Origin: Fodinibius salsisoli
Lineage (GTDB): Bacteria; Bacteroidota; Rhodothermia; Balneolales; Balneolaceae
NCBI RefSeq assembly: GCF_026229185.1
Contig: NZ_JAGGJA010000004.1
Location: 62,001 to 126,000, forward strand
Direction: 5' to 3'
DNA: 64,000 nucleotides
The notes under the pieces: model-generated
Told to the model about the DNA's origin: nothing
The model's input: only the letters and a program-made list of their open reading frames with translations
Databases searched by the model: none
In this document: positions 17,869 through 27,810 of the stretch, piece after piece
How the letters are laid out: the number at the start of each line of letters is the position of its first letter
Numbering within the stretch: the stretch's first letter is position 1
Program-made: the position numbers and the translations under genes

Positions 17869-18062
17869 GAAACAGCTTTTATTGAAGGTGCAATATCCGG
17901 CACTTGCCATTCACATGATCCTATGATATTATAATGCCCGTAAATTCTAATGTTGCTTAATTGGTCAAAAGGGGACCGATAATCGGGGCTAATGGGCAAA
18001 AGAATCCAAAAGTTATCGGTAATGCTTTTTAGGGTTCTTTTGAAAACTCTTTTGAATATTCT
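17869..18062 (+). promoter_or_regulatory. Gap before sulfatase block with inverted repeat
   Basis: This 194-bp AT-rich spacer separates the pectin enzymes from the sulfatases. ACCGATAA at 17975-17982 is an exact inverted match to TTATCGGT at 18013-18020, and the first copy is itself part of the small palindrome CCGATAATCGG. These could be operator half-sites or an RNA stem. No terminator with a T-run and no confident promoter was recognised. Confidence 0.3.
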
Positions 18063-20153
18063 ATGGGATTAATAGGGATGATAACCTCCGGGCTGAAAAA
18101 AAGTTGGTATGTATTGGCAGGAATGGTACTCCTCTCAGGGATTACAGCTTGCCAGGAATCAGCATCTGAAAAAAAGGAAAATAAGTCCTCGCCGAATATC
18201 ATTTTCATCCTCACCGATGATCTGGGCTATGGAGATTTGGGGATCACTTTTCAAAATAAGAGGAAAGAGCAGGGGCAACCTTTTCATCAAACGCCTAACC
18301 TGGATCAGCTTGCCAACGAGAGTATACTCTTAACCCGGCACTATGTTGGGGCACCGGTCTGCGCACCTTCACGTGCTTCTCTTTTACAGGGCGTACATCA
18401 GGGACATGCCAATGTGCGTAATAATCAGTTTGATAAGGCTTTATCGGATAATCATAATCTTGCCTCGGTGTTGAAGGCGGCAGGCTACCGGACGGGCATT
18501 GTAGGCAAATGGGGGCTGCAGGGACGGGCCGGCGATAGCCCCGAAAGCTGGGAAGCGTATCCCACCAAGCGGGGCTTCGATCACTTCTTTGGCTATGTTC
18601 GTCACGTCGATGGACATAATCACTATCCTGCACATAAAGCAGCTGATCGACCCGAGATGGAACTCTATTCGGGCAGTGAAGAGATATCTGAGCAGCTTCG
18701 TGGCGTTTATACTGCTGACCTTTTTACCGCGGCGTCCAAAAAATGGATTTCGGATAGTCAAGATCAGCAGCCGGATCAACCGTTTTTCTTGTACTTAGCA
18801 TACGATACACCCCATGCCGGTTTGCAGGTAGCTCCTTCGCCGTATCCTGAGGGTGGCGGTCTGGAGGGTGGGGTCCAGTGGATTGGAGAAAAAGACCACT
18901 TTATTAATGCCGCTGACAGTACGATTGACGATTATATTCACCCGGATTACCGGGACCAAGACTGGCCGATGCCATATAAGCGTTTTGCCAGCATGGTTCG
19001 CCGTATTGATAATGGAGTGGCAGATATCCAGCAGCTGCTTAAAGATCTGGATATTGCTCAAAATACGCTGATTGTCTTTAGCTCGGACAACGGTCCGCAT
19101 CGGGAATCTTATGGATACGGAAATTTCAACCCAACATTTTTTGATAGTTTTGGTCCGTTGGACGGCATAAAACGAGACACTTGGGAGGGTGGTTTACGCG
19201 TACCAACCATTGCTCACTGGCCTGGACATATTCCGGAGGGCAGAGTGGATAACACTCCCAGTGGTTTCCATGACTGGCTACCAACCTTTGCGGACTTGGC
19301 CGGGGTGCCTGCCCCGGCGCGAACCGATGGAGCCTCGTTAGTACCTTTGCTTACAGGAGAGAAAGAAGCTCATGATGGAGTAGTATATTCCGAATACCAG
19401 GTAGGAGGGCAAACTCCAAACTATGAGGAGTTTGATTCTTCTCATAGAGGGCAACGCCGTGGTCAGATGCAGGTTGTATATCTTGATGGGTATAAAGGCA
19501 TTCGTCATAATATTCAGTCGGCAGAGGACGATTTTCGAATTTATGATACCATCGAAGATCCTGGAGAAGAGAACAACTTAGCTGGTAGCAGTCCAGAATT
19601 TGAAGACCTTCAACAGCGTATGAAAGCCAAAGTGCTTCGAATGCGAAGGCCGGACTCCACAGCTAAACGGCCGTACGATGATGTGGCCGTTCCCGCTGTA
19701 GATACACCAGAAAATATGGAGCCTGGTATTTCCTATGACCTTTATAATGTAGCTGCGCCGTGGACGCCCGATGTGACATCGATTAAACAAAAGCCTCTGC
19801 GATCAGGCACCAGTAAAACCTTTGATCTAAGCATCCGGAATCAGAATCATGATTTCATCATTGCCTTTGATGGGTTCATAAAAATACCCGAAACCGGATC
19901 ATATTCGTTTAGCCTCTCAGCAGATCGCGGAGCCGTGATGCATATTCACCAGGCAACCCTCATTGATGCAGATAAAGGGTACGAGCCGGGAACCGAAATT
20001 TCTGGCACCATTCAGCTGGAAAAGGGCCACCATCCTGTAAAAATTACGTATGCGCACGGATCGCAGAGAGCCCCTGCTTTAAAATTATCGTGGCAGGGAC
20101 CCGGCATAGAGAAAGAAGAAATTGGCGTGGAGTATTTATATCATAAAGAGTAA
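18063..20153 (+). CDS. S1 sulfatase lipoprotein with C-terminal PA14-like domain
   Basis: A 696-residue lipoprotein (lipobox ITAC, Cys30). The metal-binding TDDLGYGDLG lies at 51-60. The formylglycine motif CAPSR at 100-104 is of the Cys type and needs an anaerobic-type (anSME) or FGE maturase. SSDNGPH supplies the second metal cluster. The alkaline-phosphatase-like domain ends near 520. After a linker, residues about 580-696 form a beta-rich module (IPETGSYSFSLSADRGA) that resembles PA14/GLEYA carbohydrate-binding domains. It releases sulfate from a glycan outside the cytoplasm; which sugar is not deducible. Confidence 0.9.
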   Translation: MGLIGMITSGLKKSWYVLAGMVLLSGITACQESASEKKENKSSPNIIFILTDDLGYGDLGITFQNKRKEQGQPFHQTPNLDQLANESILLTRHYVGAPVCAPSRASLLQGVHQGHANVRNNQFDKALSDNHNLASVLKAAGYRTGIVGKWGLQGRAGDSPESWEAYPTKRGFDHFFGYVRHVDGHNHYPAHKAADRPEMELYSGSEEISEQLRGVYTADLFTAASKKWISDSQDQQPDQPFFLYLAYDTPHAGLQVAPSPYPEGGGLEGGVQWIGEKDHFINAADSTIDDYIHPDYRDQDWPMPYKRFASMVRRIDNGVADIQQLLKDLDIAQNTLIVFSSDNGPHRESYGYGNFNPTFFDSFGPLDGIKRDTWEGGLRVPTIAHWPGHIPEGRVDNTPSGFHDWLPTFADLAGVPAPARTDGASLVPLLTGEKEAHDGVVYSEYQVGGQTPNYEEFDSSHRGQRRGQMQVVYLDGYKGIRHNIQSAEDDFRIYDTIEDPGEENNLAGSSPEFEDLQQRMKAKVLRMRRPDSTAKRPYDDVAVPAVDTPENMEPGISYDLYNVAAPWTPDVTSIKQKPLRSGTSKTFDLSIRNQNHDFIIAFDGFIKIPETGSYSFSLSADRGAVMHIHQATLIDADKGYEPGTEISGTIQLEKGHHPVKITYAHGSQRAPALKLSWQGPGIEKEEIGVEYLYHKE

Positions 20154-20226
20154 TGCAATACTAAAAGACAATTATTAGCGGGTATTCTTGCTTGTTGATG
20201 ATGACTTACAAAAGTATGTAGTCGAT

Positions 20227-21768
20227 ATGGGAATAAATCGAATAGGGATATTATTGCTGTTATTCTCGTATTTATTAGTGGCTTGCAGCAGTCCACCGAC
20301 GGAAAAAGCAACCGATGTTTCGCAGCCCAACATTGTGTTGGTTTTGGCTGATGATTTGGGCTATTCGGATATTGGCGCCTATGGCTCGGAGATAAAAACG
20401 CCCCACTTGGATAAGCTGGCCCACAATGGTATTCGATTTACGCAAATGCATAATACCAGCAAATGTTTTCCTTCCAGGGCCACATTGCTTACCGGAATAT
20501 ATGCCCAGCAGAGCAATATGCACGACCGTCCTGAAACCTTTCATAACTCCGTAATGATTGGAGAAGTATTAAAAAGGGCGGGCTATCGAACCATGTTTGT
20601 GGGTAAGCATCATGGTACCGATAATCCGTATAACTGGGGATTCGACCATTATCGGGGCTTACGCGATGGGGCCGCCAATTACTTTAATCCGGGCTTGCAG
20701 CGCGAAGGCGAACCGATGCCGGCACAAAAACGTTATGGCGAGCGGGTGTTTGCTTTCGATGGTGATATTGAACAACCATTTACACCATCGGTCGACTACT
20801 ATTCTACCGAAAGCTGGACGGACTGGTCATTGGATCTGCTGAATGAGTATAAAGATGAGGAAAAGCCTTTCCTGCTCTACTTGGCTTATCAGGCTCCACA
20901 TGATCCCCTGCAGGCACCGGAAGAAGCGATAAATAAATATGAGGGCGTTTATGATAAAGGCTATGAAGCCATCGCGCAGGCGCGGTACAAGCGGCAGCAG
21001 GAATCAGGTCTATTAAATGATCGTTACCCAAGGTCTGAGCCCACCTACCTAAAGTGGAATACCCTGAGCGACTCGGCCCAAGCCGACCAAGTGCGCCGCA
21101 TGCAGGTGTATGCCGCGATGATCGACCGAATGGACCAGAATATCGGGCGCCTCATAGATCAAATTCAGCAGATGGGTGAGTGGGAAAATACTCTGTTTCT
21201 GTTTGCCTCTGATAATGGAGCATCAGCAGAGGTGGTCAGCATCGGCGATGGTCCCATTGGATCCATGACCCGCTGGTCGTCGCTCAAAGAAGATTGGGCT
21301 AACGTAGCCAATACGCCCTTCCGATATTACAAAAATTACTCCTATGAGGGCGGTACGGCAACTCCTTTTATAGTCCACTGGCCAGCTGTAATCACCCAAA
21401 GCGGTTCTGTAAATCGTACACCTGCTCACTTTATTGATTTGATGCCCACGCTAATCGATATTACCGGGGAGAGCTATCCGGATGAGTATAAAGGAGAACA
21501 AGTACATCCGATGGAGGGAATCAGTTTATTACCCTTGTTCAAAGGGGAAGCTATTGAACGCGAAGATCCGCTGTTTTTTAACTGGAGTGATGGCAGTGCC
21601 ATACGCACCGATAGGTGGAAGCTGGTTCGCGAGGGGGAGGAATGGCAATTATTTGATATGCAAACCGATCGTACAGAAACGAACAACATGGCTGATGAGG
21701 AGCCTGAGGTTGTTAGTGAGCTAAAAAATAAATGGCGGGAATGGGCAGACCAAGTAGGGATTGAATAG
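20227..21768 (+). CDS. S1 sulfatase lipoprotein
   Basis: The ATG at 20227 yields 513 residues with a textbook lipoprotein signal (LLVAC, Cys20); an in-frame TTG 39 bases upstream would spoil it. The metal-binding ADDLGYSDIG, the formylglycine motif CFPSR at 80-84 and the ASDNGAS second cluster are present. A KHHGTDN segment takes the place of the usual GKWHLG. Most like arylsulfatase A-type S1 enzymes (probably the S1_4-like group, uncertain). Second in a run of four sulfatases, with 73 bp between the flanking stop and this start. Confidence 0.88.
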   Translation: MGINRIGILLLLFSYLLVACSSPPTEKATDVSQPNIVLVLADDLGYSDIGAYGSEIKTPHLDKLAHNGIRFTQMHNTSKCFPSRATLLTGIYAQQSNMHDRPETFHNSVMIGEVLKRAGYRTMFVGKHHGTDNPYNWGFDHYRGLRDGAANYFNPGLQREGEPMPAQKRYGERVFAFDGDIEQPFTPSVDYYSTESWTDWSLDLLNEYKDEEKPFLLYLAYQAPHDPLQAPEEAINKYEGVYDKGYEAIAQARYKRQQESGLLNDRYPRSEPTYLKWNTLSDSAQADQVRRMQVYAAMIDRMDQNIGRLIDQIQQMGEWENTLFLFASDNGASAEVVSIGDGPIGSMTRWSSLKEDWANVANTPFRYYKNYSYEGGTATPFIVHWPAVITQSGSVNRTPAHFIDLMPTLIDITGESYPDEYKGEQVHPMEGISLLPLFKGEAIEREDPLFFNWSDGSAIRTDRWKLVREGEEWQLFDMQTDRTETNNMADEEPEVVSELKNKWREWADQVGIE

Positions 21769-21919
21769 CAGCAAAATCATTCTTTGACTTCATTTGTCCA
21801 ACGGTTAATCGGGTTGCCAGATTAAGCACTGAGAAAGGTAGTGGAGTCGAAATATTTTAAAAGTCTCTTGAAAGGAATAACAAGGGTTGCAATATTATTA
21901 AAAAGATAGCGAAAACATT

Positions 21920-23764
21920 ATGAGTACCGTTTGGAGTAGTAAACTATGGATTGGGATTGTAATCGGGATGCTTCTATTAGGATGCAACCAGAGGCAGCCG
22001 AATTTTGAGAGACCGAATATTTTGTGGATCACTAGCGAAGATAACAGTCCATTTCTGGGCGCCTATGGCGATTCATTAGCGAATACCCCGAATTTAGATC
22101 GATTGGCCGAACGGGGCGTGGTCTATGAAAATGCGTTTGCCACTACTCCCGTCTGCGCTCCTTCACGGTTTACCCTTATTACCGGGCTGTATGCCAATGT
22201 GATGGGCACCGAAAATATGCGCAGCAGTTTTCCTACCCCGGATGAAATCCAATTTTTCCCGAAGTATCTGCAGGAAGCAGGCTATTATACCACCAATAAC
22301 GTTAAGAAAGATTATAATACTGTTGATCAGCCGGAAACCTGGGACGAATCCAGCGACAGTGCCCATTATGAGAGTCGTGAAGAGGGGCAGCCGTTCTTTC
22401 ATGTACGCAACTTCACGGTCACTCATGAAAGTCGACTGCATGATCCGGTAGATACGTTGATTCATGATCCCGATGAAATGAACATTCCACCTTATCATCC
22501 GGAAACGAGTGAGATTAAGACCGACTGGGCGCATTACTACGACCAGGTAACCAAGCTGGACACTAAGGTAGGGCAAGTACTGGAGGAACTGAAGGAATCC
22601 GGAGAAGCCGAAAATACGATCATCTTCTATTATAGTGATCATGGTGGAGTGCTCCCCAGATCAAAACGGTTTATGTTTGAGTCGGGGCTCCATGTGCCCC
22701 TCATCGTTTACTTCCCTCCGAAATATGAACATATGGCTCCAGATACCAACAGAACGGACCGGTTGGTTTCCTTTGTGGATTTCCCGGCTACGGTGCTCAG
22801 TCTGGCAGGTATTGAACCACCTGGATATATGCACGGGAAGCCGTTCTTGGGAGAATATGCCGAACGTCCCCGGGAGTACTTGCATGCCTACCGGGGACGA
22901 ATGGATGAACGCATTGACCTGATCCGGGCTGTACGGGACAAAGAATATTTATATGTCCGGAACTTTATGCCGCACCGTATCTATGGTCAGCATTTGGCTT
23001 ATTTGTGGCGAGCTCCTTCCATGCAAAGCTGGTATGAAGAATATGAGAATAATAATCTAAATGAGGTACAACAGCGTTTCTTTGAAGAAAAACCAGCCGA
23101 GGAGCTGTATAAGATTAGCTCTGATCCCCATAACATCAATAACTTGGCGGGTGATCCCCAATATCGGGGTGTCTTAAAAAGAATGCGGCAGGAGAATATC
23201 AGCTGGATGAAAAAAATGAATGATCTGGGGGTTATTCCTGAAGAGACGATTGACTCAATCCGTCAGGGTCGGTCGTTATATGATGCGGTTAGAACAAATG
23301 ATGTGCCCATTGGTGAGATTGTCGATGTTGCTAATCAGGCGACCCGGGCCAACGCAATAGGTTTGGATAGCCTGTCTCAAAAACTAAACCATCCTGATGA
23401 GACTATTCGTTTTTGGTCAGCTACGGCTTTTTCTGTAGCAAATCCTGAGCCGAAACCCTATAGGGAAATACTGTTAAAGCATGCAGAAGATTCCTCTGTA
23501 ACGGTTCGCATTGCTATTGCTGAAGCGCTGTATAACTATGGCGAAAAAAGGAAAGCACTAAGCATGCTCACAGAAGCATTAAATCATGAGCATACTTTTG
23601 TTAAGTTGAGAGCTTTAAATACCATTCAGGCCCTAAATACAGAAATATTGCCTAATTTCCTGATAGTGAAAATTAAGGAGTTGGAGCAAGCCCATGATGA
23701 ACAATGGGGCACCGATTACTATATTCGAAGAGCTTCAAAAAGCATTTTGGGTGAAAATAAATAA
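21920..23764 (+). CDS. S1 sulfatase lipoprotein with C-terminal HEAT-like repeats
   Basis: A 614-residue lipoprotein (LLLGC, Cys22). The metal-binding segment is variant, WITSEDNSPF instead of the usual DDxGYGD. The formylglycine motif CAPSR lies at 79-83, and YYSDHGG provides the second metal site. This TSEDNS type is common in the S1_8-like (heparan/uronate-type) sulfatases of Bacteroidota. From about 485 onward the helical pattern (LNHPDETIRFWSATAF, EDSSVTVRIAIAEALY, NHEHTFVKLRAL) is that of HEAT-like repeats, as often seen fused to this type. Preceded by a 151-bp spacer, so it may have its own promoter. Confidence 0.88.
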   Translation: MSTVWSSKLWIGIVIGMLLLGCNQRQPNFERPNILWITSEDNSPFLGAYGDSLANTPNLDRLAERGVVYENAFATTPVCAPSRFTLITGLYANVMGTENMRSSFPTPDEIQFFPKYLQEAGYYTTNNVKKDYNTVDQPETWDESSDSAHYESREEGQPFFHVRNFTVTHESRLHDPVDTLIHDPDEMNIPPYHPETSEIKTDWAHYYDQVTKLDTKVGQVLEELKESGEAENTIIFYYSDHGGVLPRSKRFMFESGLHVPLIVYFPPKYEHMAPDTNRTDRLVSFVDFPATVLSLAGIEPPGYMHGKPFLGEYAERPREYLHAYRGRMDERIDLIRAVRDKEYLYVRNFMPHRIYGQHLAYLWRAPSMQSWYEEYENNNLNEVQQRFFEEKPAEELYKISSDPHNINNLAGDPQYRGVLKRMRQENISWMKKMNDLGVIPEETIDSIRQGRSLYDAVRTNDVPIGEIVDVANQATRANAIGLDSLSQKLNHPDETIRFWSATAFSVANPEPKPYREILLKHAEDSSVTVRIAIAEALYNYGEKRKALSMLTEALNHEHTFVKLRALNTIQALNTEILPNFLIVKIKELEQAHDEQWGTDYYIRRASKSILGENK

Positions 23765-23784
23765 GACGATAATTGAAATTTAAA

Positions 23785-25209
23785 ATGATAAAGAGGGGGG
23801 GTATGCTATTTATAGATGAGGGAAAACAGAGAGCATATTACAGTAGGCTAGATTTCAAGCTGTGGGTAGGAATTATATTCTTGATGGTTGGACTTTCCGG
23901 CCGTCTGGCGGCAGCGGTAACCACAGAACCGGATCCGCCCAATATCGTAATTATATTTGCAGATGATTTAGGATATGGCGACTTGGGGGTGTACGGCCAT
24001 CCGACAATACGCACCCCGTCACTTGATCGAATGGCTGCAAAGGGGATAAAGTTCACCCAGTTTTATTCGGGAGCTTCTGTTTGTACACCCAGCCGGGCGG
24101 CGTTGTTAACCGGACGTCTGCCGGTTCGCAGTGGCATGATGAGTGACAAATTCAGGGTTCTTTTTCCATTCTCTGAAAAAGGCCTTCCGGCTAAAGAGAT
24201 AACCATTGCTGAAGCTCTAAAAGAAAAGGGATACGCCACTGCAGCAATAGGGAAGTGGCACCTTGGGCATGAACCCTCTTATCTGCCTACAAACCACGGT
24301 TTCGATACTTTCTATGGCATTCCCTACAGCAATGATATGAGCCTGAAGCGGCGAGGAGACCCCCCAGTGCCGTTAATGAGGGATAAGAGCATCATTGAGC
24401 AGCCGGCGAAACAGCAGACACTAACTCGTCGATATACTCGGGAATCTATTGCGTTTATTCAGGATCAGGGAAACCAGCCTTTTTTCTTATACCTGGCCCA
24501 TACCTTCCCGCATGTGCCATTATATGCTTCCGAAGAATTTCGGGGCAAAAGTTCTCGCGGTTTGTATGGTGATGTGATTGAAGAAATTGACTGGAGCACC
24601 GGGAAGATCCTGAATGAGTTGAGGGAGTTGGGTATCGCTGATAACACCCTGGTATTTTTCACCAGCGATAATGGCCCTTGGATTGTCAAGAAACAGGAAG
24701 GAGGCTCGGCAGGACTCCTTAGAAATGGAAAAGGCACTACTTGGGAGGGCGGCATGCGAGAGCCGGCTATTGCATGGTGGCCGGGCACCATAGCCCCCGG
24801 GCAAGTCAGCCAGACGCTGGCTACTACCATGGATCTTTTTAGTACATCGCTGGCTTTAGCAGGGGCAGATCATCCGAAAGACCGTATTATTGATGGAATT
24901 AATCTGATGCCCGTACTTACCGGAAAACAAGAAGAGGTACGACAAGTAGTATACTATTACCGGGAGAAAAAATTGCATGCCGCACGCAAAGGTCCATGGA
25001 AGGCTCACTTTATTACCCAGTCGGCCTATGAGGGGGACAGGCGGGTACGACATAAGATCCCCCAATTATATAATTTGGAGAAGGATCCCGGCGAGCGATT
25101 TAATGTGGCTAAGAAACATCCACAAGTCATATCTGATATCAAAAAGATAGTCGAGGAACACAAGAAAAATTTAAATAGAGGTAAAGACCAGTTATCTGCT
25201 GTTAAATAA
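23785..25209 (+). CDS. S1 sulfatase, secreted (arylsulfatase A-like)
   Basis: The start is ambiguous. ATG 23785 gives 474 residues and ATG 23803, directly behind a purine-rich AGAGGGGGGG stretch, gives 468. Both leave a signal peptide ending near GRLAAA. FADDLGYGDLGVYG, the formylglycine motif CTPSR (100-104 counted from 23785), GKWHLGH and TSDNGPW are all intact, the closest match here to canonical arylsulfatase A. It has no lipobox, unlike the other three, so it may be freely periplasmic or exported. Only 20 bp separate it from the previous gene. Confidence 0.88.
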   Translation: MIKRGGMLFIDEGKQRAYYSRLDFKLWVGIIFLMVGLSGRLAAAVTTEPDPPNIVIIFADDLGYGDLGVYGHPTIRTPSLDRMAAKGIKFTQFYSGASVCTPSRAALLTGRLPVRSGMMSDKFRVLFPFSEKGLPAKEITIAEALKEKGYATAAIGKWHLGHEPSYLPTNHGFDTFYGIPYSNDMSLKRRGDPPVPLMRDKSIIEQPAKQQTLTRRYTRESIAFIQDQGNQPFFLYLAHTFPHVPLYASEEFRGKSSRGLYGDVIEEIDWSTGKILNELRELGIADNTLVFFTSDNGPWIVKKQEGGSAGLLRNGKGTTWEGGMREPAIAWWPGTIAPGQVSQTLATTMDLFSTSLALAGADHPKDRIIDGINLMPVLTGKQEEVRQVVYYYREKKLHAARKGPWKAHFITQSAYEGDRRVRHKIPQLYNLEKDPGERFNVAKKHPQVISDIKKIVEEHKKNLNRGKDQLSAVK

Positions 25210-25495
25210 TGAGCAGCAGTATTAGCAGGGATGAATAACATAGTTAGAAAGGTATTACGTATAACCTTTAGAAAATGATTTAGATAGTTATACTTAGCCT
25301 ATAAATATTTTGAAATAATAATCTTATACCTATTTTAGGTGAAAGTTTTTTGCATTGTATTGAGAACTCTTCACAACGGTTTGCTCTCTGCTGCTTATAG
25401 ATAGACATCATAGCCGTGGTTACGGTACAAAGAACAACGTTTGATAAAAGAAAACTGATAAATAGCCTTAAAAGAGATATAAGTCATAGATTATT
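25210..25495 (+). promoter_or_regulatory. AT-rich leader before the redox module, with a 22-bp imperfect palindrome
   Basis: The 286-bp gene-free stretch is strongly AT-rich. AAAGGT at 25248-25253 and ACCTTT at 25264-25269 flank TACGTA in a near-symmetric 22-bp palindrome with two mismatched pairs. It lacks a T-run, so an operator is more likely than a terminator. Several TATA-like stretches follow, but no promoter can be fixed. It probably starts a transcript for the following two genes. Confidence 0.35.
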
Positions 25496-26032
25496 ATGGA
25501 TAGAAGATCAGTATTAAAACAGCTTGCCCTTTTAGGAGGCGGTATTCTTTTAGCACCTTCCTGTAGTTTTGATTCAGAGCGGCTTTCGGTAGCATTAGAC
25601 AATCTGGATATCACTCCCGATCAAGAACGCTCGTTGGCTGATGTTGTGGAAACAATGATTCCCGCGACCGATAGCCCGGGAGGCAAAGAGCTTAAGTTAC
25701 ATGAGTTTGTACTCATTATGGTGGATGACTGCCGGAGTGAAGAAGACCAGCAATTATTTGTAACGGGATTACAGGACCTTGACCCTTTCTTTAAAGAAGA
25801 GTTTGGAAGTAGTTTTTCGGAAAGTACCGCACTGCAGAAAGAAGATTTAATGGCCAAAGTGTTGGAAGAAAAGGAATCCCCGAATGCTGACTTCCCGGCT
25901 GTCGAGCCATTTTTATCCATGACCAAGCGATACTCGATACGGGGATTTTTAACCTCCCAGTATGTTATGACCGAGGAGTTACCGTATAAGTTAGTGCCGG
26001 GCTCTTTTGATGGCTGTGTCAAGCTTTCGTAG
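25496..26032 (+). CDS. Gluconate 2-dehydrogenase subunit 3 family lipoprotein
   Basis: A 178-residue protein with N-terminal MDRRSVLKQLALLGGGILLAPSC: a twin-arginine-like start followed by a lipobox (Cys23). The body (DITPDQERSLADVVETMIPATDSPGG, then a helical domain) matches the gluconate-2-dehydrogenase subunit-3 family. These small subunits accompany GMC flavoproteins and are thought to escort them through the Tat pathway and anchor them. The GMC gene follows 77 bp downstream, as usual for the pair. Confidence 0.85.
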   Translation: MDRRSVLKQLALLGGGILLAPSCSFDSERLSVALDNLDITPDQERSLADVVETMIPATDSPGGKELKLHEFVLIMVDDCRSEEDQQLFVTGLQDLDPFFKEEFGSSFSESTALQKEDLMAKVLEEKESPNADFPAVEPFLSMTKRYSIRGFLTSQYVMTEELPYKLVPGSFDGCVKLS

Positions 26033-26109
26033 CCATCAAGCATTTCTAATAGCTGGCACCGGATCAGATATTTTTGAACAGGTTTTTGAATTCACAAACA
26101 AATAGTAGT

Positions 26110-27810
26110 ATGGCAAATAGTAAGCAAGATCGTACGTATGATGCAATCGTGATTGGTTCTGGGATGAGTGGAGGTTGGGCCGCCAAAGACCTCACGGAAA
26201 AAGGACTGAAGACGCTGGTCTTGGAACGAGGGCAAAATGTCAAACATCCCGAAGATTATACCACCACGAATATGTATCCCTGGGAGTTTAAACACCGAGG
26301 CGAGATGCCGAAGAAAGTTACGGACGAAAATCCCATCGTCAGCCGCTGTTATGCTTTTAATGAAGACGCAGCCCACTTTTTTGTTAAGGACACCGAACAT
26401 CCCTATGTGCAAAAAAAGCCGTTTGACTGGATTCGAGGCTACCAAGTGGGAGGGAAGTCGTTGCTTTGGGCCCGCCAAACACAGCGTTGGAGCAAATATG
26501 ACTTTGAAGGTCCGGCGCGCGACGGTTTTGCTGTTGAATGGCCCATTGGATATGAGGATATAGCCCCGTGGTATAGCAAGGTAGAGAAATTTGTAGGCAT
26601 CTCGGGCAACGAAGATGGCATCCCTCAGCTTCCTGATGGAGAGTTCTTACCGCCGATGGACCTCACCTGTGTCGAGAAATATTTTAAAGAGCAGATGGCC
26701 GAGCATTATCCAGATCGACCGATGATTATCGGTCGCTGCGCTCATTTGACGGAGCCACAACCCATTCATTTGGAGCAGGGGCGGGGCAAATGTCTGCATA
26801 GAAATCTTTGCCAGCGTGGCTGTCCCTTTGGAGCTTATTTTAGCAGCAACTCCTCCACACTGCCCTGGGCCGCTAAAACCGGAAATATGACGCTGCGACC
26901 AAACTCTGTGGTCCATTCCATTATTTATGATGAAGATGAAGGCAGAGCAACAGGGGTTCGGGTCATTGATGCAGAGACCAAAGAAAGTATTGAGTTTTAC
27001 AGCCGCATCATTTTTGTTAACGCCAGTGCGTTAAACAGCACTATGATTTTGCTCAATTCTACCTCAAACCGGTTTCCAAATGGATTGGGTAACGATAATG
27101 GTTTGTTGGGCAAATATGTGGCTTTCCACAATTATCGGGCTACAATATCGGCCGAATATGAAGGCTATATGGACCGAACAACATCAGGCCGTCGACCAAA
27201 CGGGGGCTACATTCCACGGTTCCGTAATGTATTTAGCCAGGAAACCGATTTTCTGAGAGGATATGCGGCAGGGTTCAGTGCCAGTCGCTCTTCACATCAA
27301 GATACAAATGGGGTAGGGAAATCACTGAAAGAGAATTTACTGAATCCGGAGCCGGGCCCCTGGCGTGTGGGTTCGCACATGATGGGTGAAACGATCCCCA
27401 AGGAAAGTAATTATGTAGAACTTAATCCGGATGAGCAGGACGAATGGGGTATGCCTCTGCTCAATGTTTCTGTGGATTACGATGAGAATGATGAGAAAAT
27501 GATTGATGATTTTTTTGAACAGCTTACGGAAATGTATACTAAAGCTGGGTTTAATAATATTCGGACCAATGACTCTGAACAAGCACCCGGTCTTGATATC
27601 CACGAAATGGGAGGCGTTCGGATGGGCAAAGATCCCCAAACTTCGCTGTTGAACGAATGGAATCAACTGCATGAGTGTGAGAATGTTTTTGTGACTGATG
27701 GTGCTTGTATGACCTCTACCGGTACCCAAAACCCATCACTTACCTATATGGCGCTTACCGCGCGTGCTGCAGATTATGCCGTAAAGGAATTAAAAAAGCA
27801 GAATTTGTAA
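26110..27810 (+). CDS. GMC-family FAD-dependent oxidoreductase (possible glycoside 3-dehydrogenase)
   Basis: The ATG at 26110 gives 566 residues beginning just before the FAD motif IVIGSGMSGG (13-22); an in-frame TTG at 26074 is less likely. There is no signal peptide, consistent with hitch-hiker Tat export alongside the subunit-3 protein. A Cys-rich segment (CLHRNLCQRGC, near 240-250) and the C-terminal HEMGGVRMG and TGTQNPSLT motifs mark the subgroup containing glucoside 3-dehydrogenases. Such enzymes oxidise the C3 hydroxyl of sugars. With the DUF1080 and Gfo/Idh/MocA genes downstream, a 3-keto-glycoside route is likely but inferred. Electron acceptor unknown; no cytochrome gene is adjacent. 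Confidence 0.82.
   Translation: MANSKQDRTYDAIVIGSGMSGGWAAKDLTEKGLKTLVLERGQNVKHPEDYTTTNMYPWEFKHRGEMPKKVTDENPIVSRCYAFNEDAAHFFVKDTEHPYVQKKPFDWIRGYQVGGKSLLWARQTQRWSKYDFEGPARDGFAVEWPIGYEDIAPWYSKVEKFVGISGNEDGIPQLPDGEFLPPMDLTCVEKYFKEQMAEHYPDRPMIIGRCAHLTEPQPIHLEQGRGKCLHRNLCQRGCPFGAYFSSNSSTLPWAAKTGNMTLRPNSVVHSIIYDEDEGRATGVRVIDAETKESIEFYSRIIFVNASALNSTMILLNSTSNRFPNGLGNDNGLLGKYVAFHNYRATISAEYEGYMDRTTSGRRPNGGYIPRFRNVFSQETDFLRGYAAGFSASRSSHQDTNGVGKSLKENLLNPEPGPWRVGSHMMGETIPKESNYVELNPDEQDEWGMPLLNVSVDYDENDEKMIDDFFEQLTEMYTKAGFNNIRTNDSEQAPGLDIHEMGGVRMGKDPQTSLLNEWNQLHECENVFVTDGACMTSTGTQNPSLTYMALTARAADYAVKELKKQNL

Noticed and set aside
20188-20226. TTG-initiated extension of the second sulfatase
   Set aside because: It adds acidic residues before a perfect lipoprotein signal that starts at the ATG 20227.
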